A stretch of DNA of 64,000 nt from JABGPL01 sp964387885 (GTDB lineage Bacteria > Electryoneota > AABM5-125-24 > Hatepunaeales > Hatepunaeaceae), in assembly GCA_964387885.1 (NCBI GenBank), contig CAYLYZ010000012.1, positions 10,923-74,922 on the forward strand. Reading direction: 5' to 3'. The translations under genes were made by a program, and so were the position numbers. Position 1 is the stretch's first letter; each line of letters begins with the position of its first letter. Shown one piece after another: positions 25,301 through 34,494 of the stretch. The notes beneath the pieces were generated by a model. It did no database searches. It was given only the letters and a program-made list of their open reading frames with translations, and was not told the origin of the DNA.

Positions 25301-27751
25301 ATGAAATTTCTATTAATCCTCTCGATTCTCTTTTTGTATGTAGGTAACTCTTTTTGTGCTATCATCAATGTACCTGATGATGTTGAAACAATTCAGGCGG
25401 GGCTGGATCGTGCAGGGGAAGGTGATACGGTAATTGTCGCAAGGGGCTCCTGGTTCGAGAATCTAACTATCCGTCGAGACTTAGTGTTAGCCGGGAATTT
25501 CATTCTATCAAACCAGAAATCTATAATCCGTGACACTGAAATCATCGGTGGACTCAACTTTGTTGAAGAACTAACCAACGACACCGAGATTGTTGGGCTC
25601 CATTTTACAGGTGGGGATCGTGACCGAGGCGGTGCGATGGAAATTTCGAATTCATATCCAAGAATCTCACATTGTTTGTTCACGAACAATACTGCTCCAA
25701 GAGGAGGTGCCGTCTACTGCGGATCACACTCCAATGATACACTACAAACTGTCCAATTTTTCGACTGTCACTTCGAAGGGAATATCGGTTCCTGGGGTGG
25801 TTGCATTGGTATTAACGGAAGTAATGTCGACATCGAAAGTTGTACATTTGTCAATAATACCGGTTCTTGGGGTGGAGCTATTCACGTAGGGAGTAATCGC
25901 GGTCACAGACTCAACGTCATCAATTGTTCTTTCGAGCGGCACGTTGCCGGATGGGGTAATTCAGCGAGGATCAATGAAGGGAGAAGTTTTTTTATTAACT
26001 GTATTTTTGCACAAGAAACTGGAGACGAAGCACTCATGGTCGGCAGTCGCGGAGATCACTTCATTGACCGTTGCACTTTCACAGAGATAACCGGAACGCC
26101 GATTTTTTTCAGTGGACATCAAGGTGGAACAGGAATTATCAGACGATGCTATATCCATGACAACACCGGTTTAGTATTATTTCTCGATTATTGTGACAGC
26201 TTGCAGCTTGAAGACTGCGATATAAGTTCTAATTGGAACGATGGGGGAGGGATTATTAGAATCCATGTCGGAGTTCCAGTACTAACAAATTGCAGAATAT
26301 ACAATAACGTAAATGCAAGACGACACTCTCTTCACGGTATCTTGAGCCTTGAATGGCATGATCACGGCGCGATTATAGATGGATGTTTGTTTTTCGGAAA
26401 TGAAGCAGCGGAGGGAGGAATTATTGATGTAGAAGATCGCGCCAATGTTGTGATTAACAAAACGACTATTGCCAACAATGTCTGCGAGAACTCGATTATT
26501 CTAACCGGAAGCAGCCATCTCGACATTTCAAATTCCATCCTTAATGCGGTTGATAATCAGAATGATTTATCAATTGCCTCTGATACTGTTCATGTCTCCT
26601 ATTCCAGGATAGAAGCGGAAAGGATCAATGTCAGGGGCAATGCGGGGTTTGTTAATCTGGACGATGGGATATTCGAAGATAATCCGGGATTTGTTGACCC
26701 GGAAAACTCTGATTTCCACTTGACGTCAGAAAGTCCCTGCATTGATAACGGTGATCCGGAATCTCCTTTCGATCCTGATTGGAGCAGAGTTGATGTTGGA
26801 GCTTTTTATTGCGATGAAGAAGCCAATATTGAAGTCGCCCCAAAAATATTGACATTCATCGATATTGAAGCGACCACGATTGACAGTCAACAGGTCTTAA
26901 TCAGCAACTATGGTATGGAAACGCTGCATATCGAGGAATTTGAGATTGATGGAAGTGAGTGCTTCACGTTACAGCCTGATCAAGAGGTGTTTGATCTGGA
27001 ACCGTTTGCTTCGGAAGCAATTTGGGTACGCTATAATCCTGACTTTCGGGGCGAGTTCCGCGCAGAGCTGATAATCCACTCAGACGAACGAGACCAGCCG
27101 GATTTCAATCTTCTTTTGATGGGCAACAGTCGGATAACACCGGTGTTGACTATTGCGCCTGAAGACTCCTTAGAATTTGTTGATATACTTATTGGTGTCG
27201 AAGATAGTATTGAAGTTGTGTTTTCTAATCCCGGTCTTGAGTCAATAAAGATTCAAGATGTCTGGATTCGGCCCAATCGCTCTCCTTTTACTTTAAGTGG
27301 CCCAGAGCCTCCATTTAAAGTATATCCCGATTCTATTGTGATATGCCGGGTATACTTCAGTTCGAGGAGATTTGATGAATTTGTGGCCTTTCTTGTCATT
27401 GACTATAATGATAATCCCACCGAGCGGATCACAATTCCAATTCACGCAAACACTTCCAATTCAGTTGATGAAACGGGCGACCTTCCGCTCAAATTCTCGC
27501 TTGAGGAGGTTTACCCCCAACCGCTTAATGGTATTGGTAGTATAAACTTCACACTTCCCATTATCTCGGACATAAGCTTGAAGTTATATGATAATCGAGG
27601 TAGACATATCAAGACATTGGAAGAGGGTACATTTGAGCATGGTGAACACTCCGTACTGTTTAATGCCACAATTTTCCCGGCCGGAGTTTATTTTGCACGA
27701 TTGGAAGAGACTGGAAAAACATGCAGTAGAAAGATAGTTATCGTTAAATAA
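25301..27751 (+). CDS. Secreted right-handed beta-helix protein with Ig-like and T9SS domains
   Basis: The 816-residue product has a signal peptide (about residues 1-19, ending SFCA). A pectate-lyase-type parallel beta-helix follows (about 25-500). It opens with IINVPDDVETIQAGLDRAGEGD, the usual start of such helices, and has many GGA/NNT/ISN turns. Two choice-of-anchor/ASPM-type Ig domains follow (about 510-720). The C-terminal sorting domain VYPQPLNGIGSINF (about 735) is a divergent YPNPFN. Helix proteins of this type bind or cleave polysaccharides, but catalytic residues are not evident. It starts at ATG after ACGAGGTTGTA. Confidence 0.85.
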   Translation: MKFLLILSILFLYVGNSFCAIINVPDDVETIQAGLDRAGEGDTVIVARGSWFENLTIRRDLVLAGNFILSNQKSIIRDTEIIGGLNFVEELTNDTEIVGLHFTGGDRDRGGAMEISNSYPRISHCLFTNNTAPRGGAVYCGSHSNDTLQTVQFFDCHFEGNIGSWGGCIGINGSNVDIESCTFVNNTGSWGGAIHVGSNRGHRLNVINCSFERHVAGWGNSARINEGRSFFINCIFAQETGDEALMVGSRGDHFIDRCTFTEITGTPIFFSGHQGGTGIIRRCYIHDNTGLVLFLDYCDSLQLEDCDISSNWNDGGGIIRIHVGVPVLTNCRIYNNVNARRHSLHGILSLEWHDHGAIIDGCLFFGNEAAEGGIIDVEDRANVVINKTTIANNVCENSIILTGSSHLDISNSILNAVDNQNDLSIASDTVHVSYSRIEAERINVRGNAGFVNLDDGIFEDNPGFVDPENSDFHLTSESPCIDNGDPESPFDPDWSRVDVGAFYCDEEANIEVAPKILTFIDIEATTIDSQQVLISNYGMETLHIEEFEIDGSECFTLQPDQEVFDLEPFASEAIWVRYNPDFRGEFRAELIIHSDERDQPDFNLLLMGNSRITPVLTIAPEDSLEFVDILIGVEDSIEVVFSNPGLESIKIQDVWIRPNRSPFTLSGPEPPFKVYPDSIVICRVYFSSRRFDEFVAFLVIDYNDNPTERITIPIHANTSNSVDETGDLPLKFSLEEVYPQPLNGIGSINFTLPIISDISLKLYDNRGRHIKTLEEGTFEHGEHSVLFNATIFPAGVYFARLEETGKTCSRKIVIVK

Positions 27752-27820
27752 GAGATTTCGAAGAAAGAAGTCTTTGAATTCTGGGTGAAGAAGCATTAGG
27801 ACATCCCCTTGATGCGGTCG

Positions 27821-27964
27821 CTCCCGGGCTACGCATTATAACTGCAACTCTTGCATCGAATCGTACGGGCACGTTGCTACGTGCCATTTTCCCCAGCAAA
27901 ACTCACCCCAACGTAAAAACCTTATACACTAACTCTCCCGTACGGGCAATTCACGAATTGCCCC
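27821..27964. repeat. REP cluster upstream of the NACHT gene
   Basis: CTCCCGGGCTAC (27821-27832) is a degenerate GTAG-tagged hairpin. GGCACGT-TGCT-ACGTGCC (27869-27886) and GGGCAATTC-AC-GAATTGCCC (27944-27963) are clean hairpins. No gene lies between 27752 and 28047. Confidence 0.7.
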
Positions 27965-28047
27965 ACAACTCAAGCACCTAATCTTTACAATCCCCCAATT
28001 CTTTGTTACATTTCCATTATTATAATATGTTGACAATAGGAGGAAAT

Positions 28048-30552
28048 ATGTCTGATCCTGTTACAGTCGGTTCAGTTATTGGAAAGATTCTTGTAGGAGT
28101 AGGTTCGAAATTATTACCAGATGTTCTCAAGGAAACATGGGAGAAAGCTCTTTCCAAATGGGAAGAAAAGGATTATCAAAAAGCGGCAGATAGATATGCC
28201 AAACATCTCCTCGAACTTCATGGCTACATTCACGTCATTGCGTTAAATAAAAGAATGAGGCTTTCGAGTGCTTATACCGATGTCAATGTACTATCCAGAA
28301 TCACTACTGATTATCCTGCACCTAAAGAATTCGCTGAAGCAGTTTACCTGGATAAAGCCAAATTCGGAGATATTACAGAGGGAGGTGAACGAAAGGATGG
28401 CTTGGATTTAATCCGTAAGTATAATAAACACTTCATACTTGGCAAACCAGGCGCAGGTAAAACTACTTTTCTTAGATATCTATTACAGGAAGCTATACAT
28501 GGCAGGTTATTTCAAGATGAAGGCAAACAGGTAATTCCGATTTACGTCGAATTAAATAAGTTCTCGGAATCAGATTTATCTTTGATTGATTATATGGCAG
28601 AGCAATTTGATATTTGTCAGTTTCCTAATGCAAAGCCCTTTATTGAAGTCATCCTCTCCGAAAATAAGGCATTTATTTTGTTTGATGGTCTCGATGAAGT
28701 TGGGGAGCAGAATAGACACGATGTAATCACGCAAATATCCAAGCTCAGCGATAAATACACGGATTGTCATTTCGTGGTTACTTGCCGAATCGCTGCTACG
28801 GATTATGCCTTTCAGCGACACGGTTATACATACATCGAGATGGCAGATTTCAGCGGTATGCAAATTACAAAGTTCGTGAAAAACTGGTTTCGAACCTCGG
28901 GTGAAGAAATAAAATCAAACGAATTCCTCAACGAGTTTAACAAATCCGAAAATAAGAGACTTCGCGAATTGGCAAAAACACCGCTTTTACTCGCAATGAT
29001 GTGCCTCCTTTACGATGTACACCAAGCTTTTCCCGAGCGGCATGTTGAGGTATATGATCAGGCAATAGATGCTCTTCTTTACAAGTGGTGGGGAGAGAGG
29101 GGTATCAAACACGAAGAAATCTACCGAAACCTCGATCTGGGTCGTAAAAAACAAATGTTCGCCAAAATTGCAGCAAAGAATTTTGAAAAGGATCGGTTTC
29201 TTTTTCCTCAAGATCACCTTCAAACTGAAATTGTAGAATACCTTAGAAAAATACCACCAGAAAATACTTACGAGAGTATTGACGGACAGACTGTTCTGAA
29301 GGCAATCGAGATGCAGCACGGGATTTACATTGAACGCGCAAATGGATTTTATTCTTATAACCATCTTTCGTTTCAAGAGTATTTTACAGCTTTTTATATT
29401 CACGAGCATGCTCTTCAAGGTTCACTAGAAGAACTTATAAAACACCACTGGCAGGAGGATCGTTGGAGGGAGGTATTTCTCAGGACAACCGAGAAGATGG
29501 CGAACGCAGACAAGTTTTTTGAGATTTTCCAGAATACATTGGATGAATATGTCACTAATAATGAAAGAATTCAAAGATTTATAATTTTCACTAATAGTTT
29601 TAATCAACTCAATTTCCCGTCTCCTCCTCTGTTACATAAAAGCCTGCTTAACTCAATTATTGTTATTCTATCAACTTCATATGCCTATAATCTTGTCGAA
29701 GCCATTAAGTTCTTTTTCTTTCAAAGACGCCTTTTTAATCGCGAAATGAATGAATACAAAGATGAATGTATAAGTAACTTAGAACGAACTCTCAGTTTCG
29801 ATACGGACATCAACTATACTATCAAACACATACAAGAAATCGCCAGTACTTTCAGTGTTGATTTCTCCAACGATTTCAATTCCAATTACATCAATACCCA
29901 AAACAGGGATACCGACCATACCAAGATCATAGAATGTTACCTTAAATTAGGTGAAAGCATCACCCTAGTTCAGGCTCTCGACCAAGCCATCGCCTTTAAA
30001 TATGATCAAGACCTTGGTTTAACATGGACATATCCTCTTGACCAAGCCCTAAACCTAGACTTTACTCTAATCCGTACCCTTGCCCTCGTCCACACATTTA
30101 TCAACACACTTTCTGAAGGTTTCGATCTAAACCTTTGTCAGCAAATATCTGTATACATTAACCAGGTCAATCGAGTTGCGAAAGATAATGGATATAGCGA
30201 AATTCACAAAGAATTGGACGGTTTGATCAGAGATATCCCATCAGAAGAATATTTACCTCAACCAGTGTGGAGAGATGATGATGGATGGGATGACGGATAC
30301 GGGGGCAGCTTAACATTAAAAAGAGATTTGAGCAAAAAATGGAAGAAGTTTGCTGATTTGTTAGAAAGCGTTTTCAGGAATCATCGACCGGTACATGAAT
30401 ATGAGTTCAAAAAAGGAGAAGCTGCATCTCTTGGAACATACCTGAAAGGAGTAAAACTCTTCCTCGACTGCCTCGAGGTCGCCTACGTCGAAGACCGCGA
30501 AGGAATTAAAAATCGGTTGTTCAGGGTGCCGGAGGAGGGAAAGCAGGTGTAG
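28048..30552 (+). CDS. NACHT-domain STAND NTPase, candidate antiphage bNACHT protein
   Basis: The 834-residue product starts at ATG 28048 with AGGAGG about 5 nt upstream. An N-terminal helical region (1-120) precedes the NACHT NTPase: Walker A GKPGAGKTT (132-140), Walker B FILFDGLDE (to 217), then FVVTCR. An NNH-like helical segment with LAKTPLLLAMMCLLY and YNHLSFQEYFTAFYI follows. The C-terminal half is helical, with LDQAxxxD-type repeats (about 650-720). Bacterial NACHT proteins of this layout are established antiphage sensors that kill or arrest infected cells. It has no separate effector domain, membrane helix or partner gene. REP hairpins flank it on both sides. Codon use shifts toward AT, hinting at acquisition. 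Confidence 0.85.
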   Translation: MSDPVTVGSVIGKILVGVGSKLLPDVLKETWEKALSKWEEKDYQKAADRYAKHLLELHGYIHVIALNKRMRLSSAYTDVNVLSRITTDYPAPKEFAEAVYLDKAKFGDITEGGERKDGLDLIRKYNKHFILGKPGAGKTTFLRYLLQEAIHGRLFQDEGKQVIPIYVELNKFSESDLSLIDYMAEQFDICQFPNAKPFIEVILSENKAFILFDGLDEVGEQNRHDVITQISKLSDKYTDCHFVVTCRIAATDYAFQRHGYTYIEMADFSGMQITKFVKNWFRTSGEEIKSNEFLNEFNKSENKRLRELAKTPLLLAMMCLLYDVHQAFPERHVEVYDQAIDALLYKWWGERGIKHEEIYRNLDLGRKKQMFAKIAAKNFEKDRFLFPQDHLQTEIVEYLRKIPPENTYESIDGQTVLKAIEMQHGIYIERANGFYSYNHLSFQEYFTAFYIHEHALQGSLEELIKHHWQEDRWREVFLRTTEKMANADKFFEIFQNTLDEYVTNNERIQRFIIFTNSFNQLNFPSPPLLHKSLLNSIIVILSTSYAYNLVEAIKFFFFQRRLFNREMNEYKDECISNLERTLSFDTDINYTIKHIQEIASTFSVDFSNDFNSNYINTQNRDTDHTKIIECYLKLGESITLVQALDQAIAFKYDQDLGLTWTYPLDQALNLDFTLIRTLALVHTFINTLSEGFDLNLCQQISVYINQVNRVAKDNGYSEIHKELDGLIRDIPSEEYLPQPVWRDDDGWDDGYGGSLTLKRDLSKKWKKFADLLESVFRNHRPVHEYEFKKGEAASLGTYLKGVKLFLDCLEVAYVEDREGIKNRLFRVPEEGKQV

Positions 30553-30579
30553 GTTGGAAGTTTCGGATACTTGCAAAAG

Positions 30580-30666
30580 GGGCGATTCGTGAATCGCCCA
30601 TACGGTTAGAGAGATCACCACCCCCCCCAAAAAAAAAAGCAAGGGCACGTGGCGACGTGCCCCTAC
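30580..30666. repeat. REP pair between NACHT and tricorn genes
   Basis: GGGCGATTC-GT-GAATCGCCC (30580-30599) and GGGCACGT-GGCG-ACGTGCCC + CTAC (30643-30666) lie between two converging genes, separated by a C9/A10 homopolymer junction (30620-30638). They could end both transcripts. The first family recurs degenerately at 16660 and 54590, the second at 27869. Confidence 0.8.
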
Positions 30667-30692
30667 GGTTATATCGATATATTACAACACCT

Positions 30693-33600
30693 TTACGGCA
30701 ACTTCAAACTCGGCCTGCCCTTCTTCAAATCAGGAACCTTAAACGGATTCTTCTTAATCTCCGCCAGAACTTCCTTAATTCCCCGATCCATCTGCGGGTC
30801 TTTACCGGCAGCGTAGTCCTGCGGTTTGATTTCGACTTCGATATCAGGATCAGTGCCGTAGTTTTCTACACCGTAGCCGACGTCAAAGAACCAGTTTGAG
30901 AACTCGGGTTGGGTGGTTATTGTGCCATCGACGAGAGAGTTGCGTGGCCAGATGCCTATTACACCGCCCCACGTTCTGGTGCCGATTAACTTGCCGAGCT
31001 TCAGCATTTTGAAGCCGTGCGAGAAGATGTCGCCGTCTGATCCGGCTGCTTCGTTGGTCAGGGCTACCATCGGTCCGCGGGGAGATTCGTTTGGTTTGGG
31101 GGATTGTCCAAACCATCTTGTTTTTGAATAACCGAAACGTTTCCGGGCGAGTTTTTCGAGCAATAATGGGGAAACGTGTCCACCTCCATTTTGGCGAACA
31201 TCGATTATCAAGCCTTCATAATCAAACTCCGCGAGGAAATACCTGTGGAATTCTGAGTATCCGACCGGTCCCATGTTCGGGATATGTACGTACCCAACCT
31301 TGCCTTTGGTTTTCTTGTGGACATATTCACGGTTTGCCTCAACCCAATCACGGTACCAATGTGAGGTTTCAGCAGCAACAGGCTTTACAACAACTTCTCG
31401 AGGTTTCTTGTCACCTTTACTCTTCACTTCCAGTCGGACTTCTTCTCCAACGAGATTCAACAAAGCTCTGTGAGGATGATTATCCCAGGTCAGTTTTTCA
31501 CCATTAATACTTATTAAAAGAGTTCCCGGTGAAACATTCACGCCCGGCTGTCTCAGTGGAGGAGGTGATGCACTCACCCATGTATCACCATTAGCAACTC
31601 GTGTAATCTTCCAGGACTTCTTTCGTTTATCATACTCAAAATCAGCACCGAGGAAACCGATCCTGTAATTGGGGTGGGATCGATAGTCACCACCAAGTTC
31701 ATAAGCATGCGAAGTTCCGAGCTCTCCCTGCATCTCCCATAATAAATCGGAAAATTCTGCACGAGCTCCGACTCTTTCGATAAGAGGCAAGTAGCGATTA
31801 TACACTCTTTTCCAATCGATCTCCGACATGTTCTCAGCCCAGAAATAATCACGCTGCAACCGCCATGCTTCAGCGTACATCTGCCGCCATTCTGCAACCG
31901 GGTCGATGGCTACTTTTAACCGAGAAAGATTTATCCAACCGCTTTTGCGGTTCGTTTTCGGATCGGCGGGAAGTTTCACTGTTGTCTCACGAGTAGCATC
32001 AACAACCCGTAATTTGTATCCCTTCTGATATACTAATGCTGCTTCATTTGAAGAGATGCTGAAGTTGGTGATTCCGGATTCAAAAACACTCTCTTCGTTT
32101 TTATTCAAATCATATACCTTCAACACTGCTTTTGCAGGTGGTGTATTGTCAAAAATATCCCTGCCAAGTGTTCCCTCAACCTGATATGCTGTGTAGAAAA
32201 CTCGCTCTTTTGTCGCTTCGATCGTCCCATATAAACCTTCCGCAACCGGGAATGGAATCACTCGATCTTTAATCCCGTCAAAATCTATTTCAACTACGAC
32301 CTCTTCATCACCGTTTGATCCTTCTTTTTTATCATCACCATTCTGATTCATCCCAAAACCTTTTGGCTCTGGTATAAAAGGAGACTTCTGGTCTTTCTTA
32401 AGAGTAATCAGGTACGGCTTATCACCTCGCGGGAAGTTGTAATCAAAGTGCATATTATCAAAGACAGGGTTAAATATGCGTGTCGATCTAAAATAGATGA
32501 ATCGACCCAGGGGATCAAAGACCGGGAATGCATCAAACAGCACCGGATCTGTCAGGTCTTCAACTTTTCCGCTCTTGAGGTTGTATATTCTGAGTATTAC
32601 CTGCTGACTATTAATTGAAGTCCCATAAGCAATCCACTGCCCGTCAGGTGACCAGCTGTAACCCTGGATAGGCGCATATTTACTCTGGTCAATAACCTTA
32701 GTAGTTGACTTTTTCAAATCAACCACCAGAATTTCATGCCGATGATTCACTACACAGATGTGACTACCTTTAGGTGAGACTTCGAGCCAGGATGGACGAC
32801 CGATATCTATTTTGTCATAGACCTTAGGTTTCTTCTCACCTTTTACATTGTGGACTTCAAGGTGATCCTCACCATTTTCATCACTTACCAAAACAACTTC
32901 TTCGTCATTAGGCATCCATGTAATCAAACGGTACCGCACACCTTGCTTCGAGCCGTGTTGAGTTACCGGACCTTCCCAGTCTCCGAATGTGAATGCTTTG
33001 CCTCTTGATATTACACCGAGTGAACTGCCTTCTGAATTTATCGAGTAGTGTTCGAGGTATCTGGCTGTCGGAACGAATTTACGCTGTGCTTGAGCTCTTG
33101 GTGTGGAATACTCAATATCGATCTTTGAAGCTTCGTTCGTTCTCAGATCATAATGATATAGATCGGCACCATGCTGGTAAACGATTGAATTCCCATCGGT
33201 AGAAGTGTTACGAGTGTAAAATTCTTTGTGCTGTGTAAGTTGTTTCAGGTCAGAACCGTTTGGTTTACTGGAGTAAAGATTCCCTATTCCATCATCGTCA
33301 GAGATAAAATAGATTCTATCTTCAATCCACATAGGTGAAGCAATGTTGCCTTTCAACATATCGAGCGACTTGAAATTTCCCTTTCCCGTCAAATCAACCC
33401 AGAGGCGACCATCTCTTCCACCCTTGTATCGCTTCCAGCGCGCTGAGTCACCCGTATTGCGTCCGATAAGTATTCCTTTTTCACCGAAAGCAACATGCAT
33501 AGCAGGCCCAAAGGGAAGCTTCTTTATTTCATGTGTTTCCGGATTGATGGAGTAGAGCTCAAATATTCCAAGAAATGCCTGTCCTGCGACGCTCGCGAAA

Positions 33601-33905
33601 ATAATGTTCTTTTTATCCCAACCCACTACGTGACACATGCTACCCATGTATGTCAGCCGTTCTGCCTCTCCACCTTCTGAGGGCATACGATAGATTTCGG
33701 GAGCTCCTTCATCGGTGCTGAGGAATGCTATCCACTTTCCATCCGGTGAAAATTGAGGAAATCCGATGCCACCCACCTGGGATGTTATTCGAACTGCACG
33801 TCCACCTTGTACCGGCACCTCCCAGAGATCACTTTCTGAAACAAAAACCACTCTGTCGTAATGTACTGTGGGAGTTCTGTAGTAACCTTGCTGTCTATTA
33901 GCCAT
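30693..33905 (-). CDS. Tricorn protease homologue (S41 family)
   Basis: The 1070-residue product matches the length of archaeal tricorn. Two propeller domains come first (TolB-like repeats such as FPQFSPDGKWIAFLS). A C1 helical bundle follows, then a PDZ domain (about 770-850) and an S41 tail-specific protease core. Likely catalytic residues are His733 in GTSHAYE and Ser956-Asp957 in AAGSDGD. The glycine-rich IDVRQNGGGHVSP fits the family fold. No signal peptide is present, so it is cytoplasmic, where tricorn degrades peptides left by larger proteases. It starts at ATG 33905, 38 bp past the ybaB stop, in the same direction as dnaX-ybaB, occupying the place where recR often lies. Confidence 0.92.
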   Translation of the reverse strand: MANRQQGYYRTPTVHYDRVVFVSESDLWEVPVQGGRAVRITSQVGGIGFPQFSPDGKWIAFLSTDEGAPEIYRMPSEGGEAERLTYMGSMCHVVGWDKKNIIFASVAGQAFLGIFELYSINPETHEIKKLPFGPAMHVAFGEKGILIGRNTGDSARWKRYKGGRDGRLWVDLTGKGNFKSLDMLKGNIASPMWIEDRIYFISDDDGIGNLYSSKPNGSDLKQLTQHKEFYTRNTSTDGNSIVYQHGADLYHYDLRTNEASKIDIEYSTPRAQAQRKFVPTARYLEHYSINSEGSSLGVISRGKAFTFGDWEGPVTQHGSKQGVRYRLITWMPNDEEVVLVSDENGEDHLEVHNVKGEKKPKVYDKIDIGRPSWLEVSPKGSHICVVNHRHEILVVDLKKSTTKVIDQSKYAPIQGYSWSPDGQWIAYGTSINSQQVILRIYNLKSGKVEDLTDPVLFDAFPVFDPLGRFIYFRSTRIFNPVFDNMHFDYNFPRGDKPYLITLKKDQKSPFIPEPKGFGMNQNGDDKKEGSNGDEEVVVEIDFDGIKDRVIPFPVAEGLYGTIEATKERVFYTAYQVEGTLGRDIFDNTPPAKAVLKVYDLNKNEESVFESGITNFSISSNEAALVYQKGYKLRVVDATRETTVKLPADPKTNRKSGWINLSRLKVAIDPVAEWRQMYAEAWRLQRDYFWAENMSEIDWKRVYNRYLPLIERVGARAEFSDLLWEMQGELGTSHAYELGGDYRSHPNYRIGFLGADFEYDKRKKSWKITRVANGDTWVSASPPPLRQPGVNVSPGTLLISINGEKLTWDNHPHRALLNLVGEEVRLEVKSKGDKKPREVVVKPVAAETSHWYRDWVEANREYVHKKTKGKVGYVHIPNMGPVGYSEFHRYFLAEFDYEGLIIDVRQNGGGHVSPLLLEKLARKRFGYSKTRWFGQSPKPNESPRGPMVALTNEAAGSDGDIFSHGFKMLKLGKLIGTRTWGGVIGIWPRNSLVDGTITTQPEFSNWFFDVGYGVENYGTDPDIEVEIKPQDYAAGKDPQMDRGIKEVLAEIKKNPFKVPDLKKGRPSLKLP

Positions 33906-33943
33906 GACTTCGTTCCATTTAACTTTTCATACGGGTTGATTGA

Positions 33944-34279
33944 TCAGAAAGGCATACCGGGTAATCCACCCATTCCGCCTGCAACCTGTCCCATCATTTC
34001 TTCCGATTTAGTTTTTGCCTGCTGCAATGCGCTGTTGATTGCAGCCATTACGAGATCCTCGAGTGTTTCAACATCTTCCGGATCAACTGCTTCAGGATCT
34101 ATCTTCAAAGCGAGTAATTCATTGGCACCGTTGACCTTAGCGACAACCATGTCCCCACCTGCAGAACCTTCGATTTCAAGTTGAGCAATTTCATCCTGTA
34201 CTTTAGCCATATTAGCCTGCATTTTCTGCGCCTGCTTCAACAGCTTATTCATATTGCCCATGTTACCTTTCATCTTCAC
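33944..34279 (-). CDS. ybaB: YbaB/EbfC family nucleoid-associated protein
   Basis: The 111-residue product contains NMNKLLKQAQKMQANMAKVQ and EIEGSAGGDMVVAKVNG, diagnostic of YbaB/EbfC. These proteins are dimeric DNA-binding proteins. The tail is Gly/Met-rich. GTG 34279 is preferred because GGAGG lies 7 nt upstream; ATG 34273 is possible. It follows dnaX as in many bacteria, but a 64-bp REP pair separates them. Confidence 0.93.
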   Translation of the reverse strand: MKMKGNMGNMNKLLKQAQKMQANMAKVQDEIAQLEIEGSAGGDMVVAKVNGANELLALKIDPEAVDPEDVETLEDLVMAAINSALQQAKTKSEEMMGQVAGGMGGLPGMPF

Positions 34280-34341
34280 GATATATCCTCCGGTTTTAAT
34301 TTCTTTAAATTACTTCTTCGCTAAAATCCGTTCAGTCAAGA

Positions 34342-34405
34342 GGAGGACGGACATTCCCGTCCGTCAAATCCATCTTAAACTCGCGGACAGGAATGTCCGC
34401 GCTCC
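34342..34405. repeat. GGAG-type BIME between dnaX and ybaB
   Basis: GGAG (34342-34345) + GACGGACA-TTCC-CGTCCGTC (34346-34365), then GCGGACA-GGAA-TGTCCGC (34383-34400) and CTCC (34402-34405). This is an inverted pair of the GACAGGAATGTC family placed inside what is normally a tight operon. Confidence 0.85.
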
Positions 34406-34494
34406 CCTCAGTATTGGAAAATGCAATTTTCACTAACTAAATGCACTTAAGTACCCGAGGTGTCGTACTAAGTTATACTGAAATAAATCAGTAT

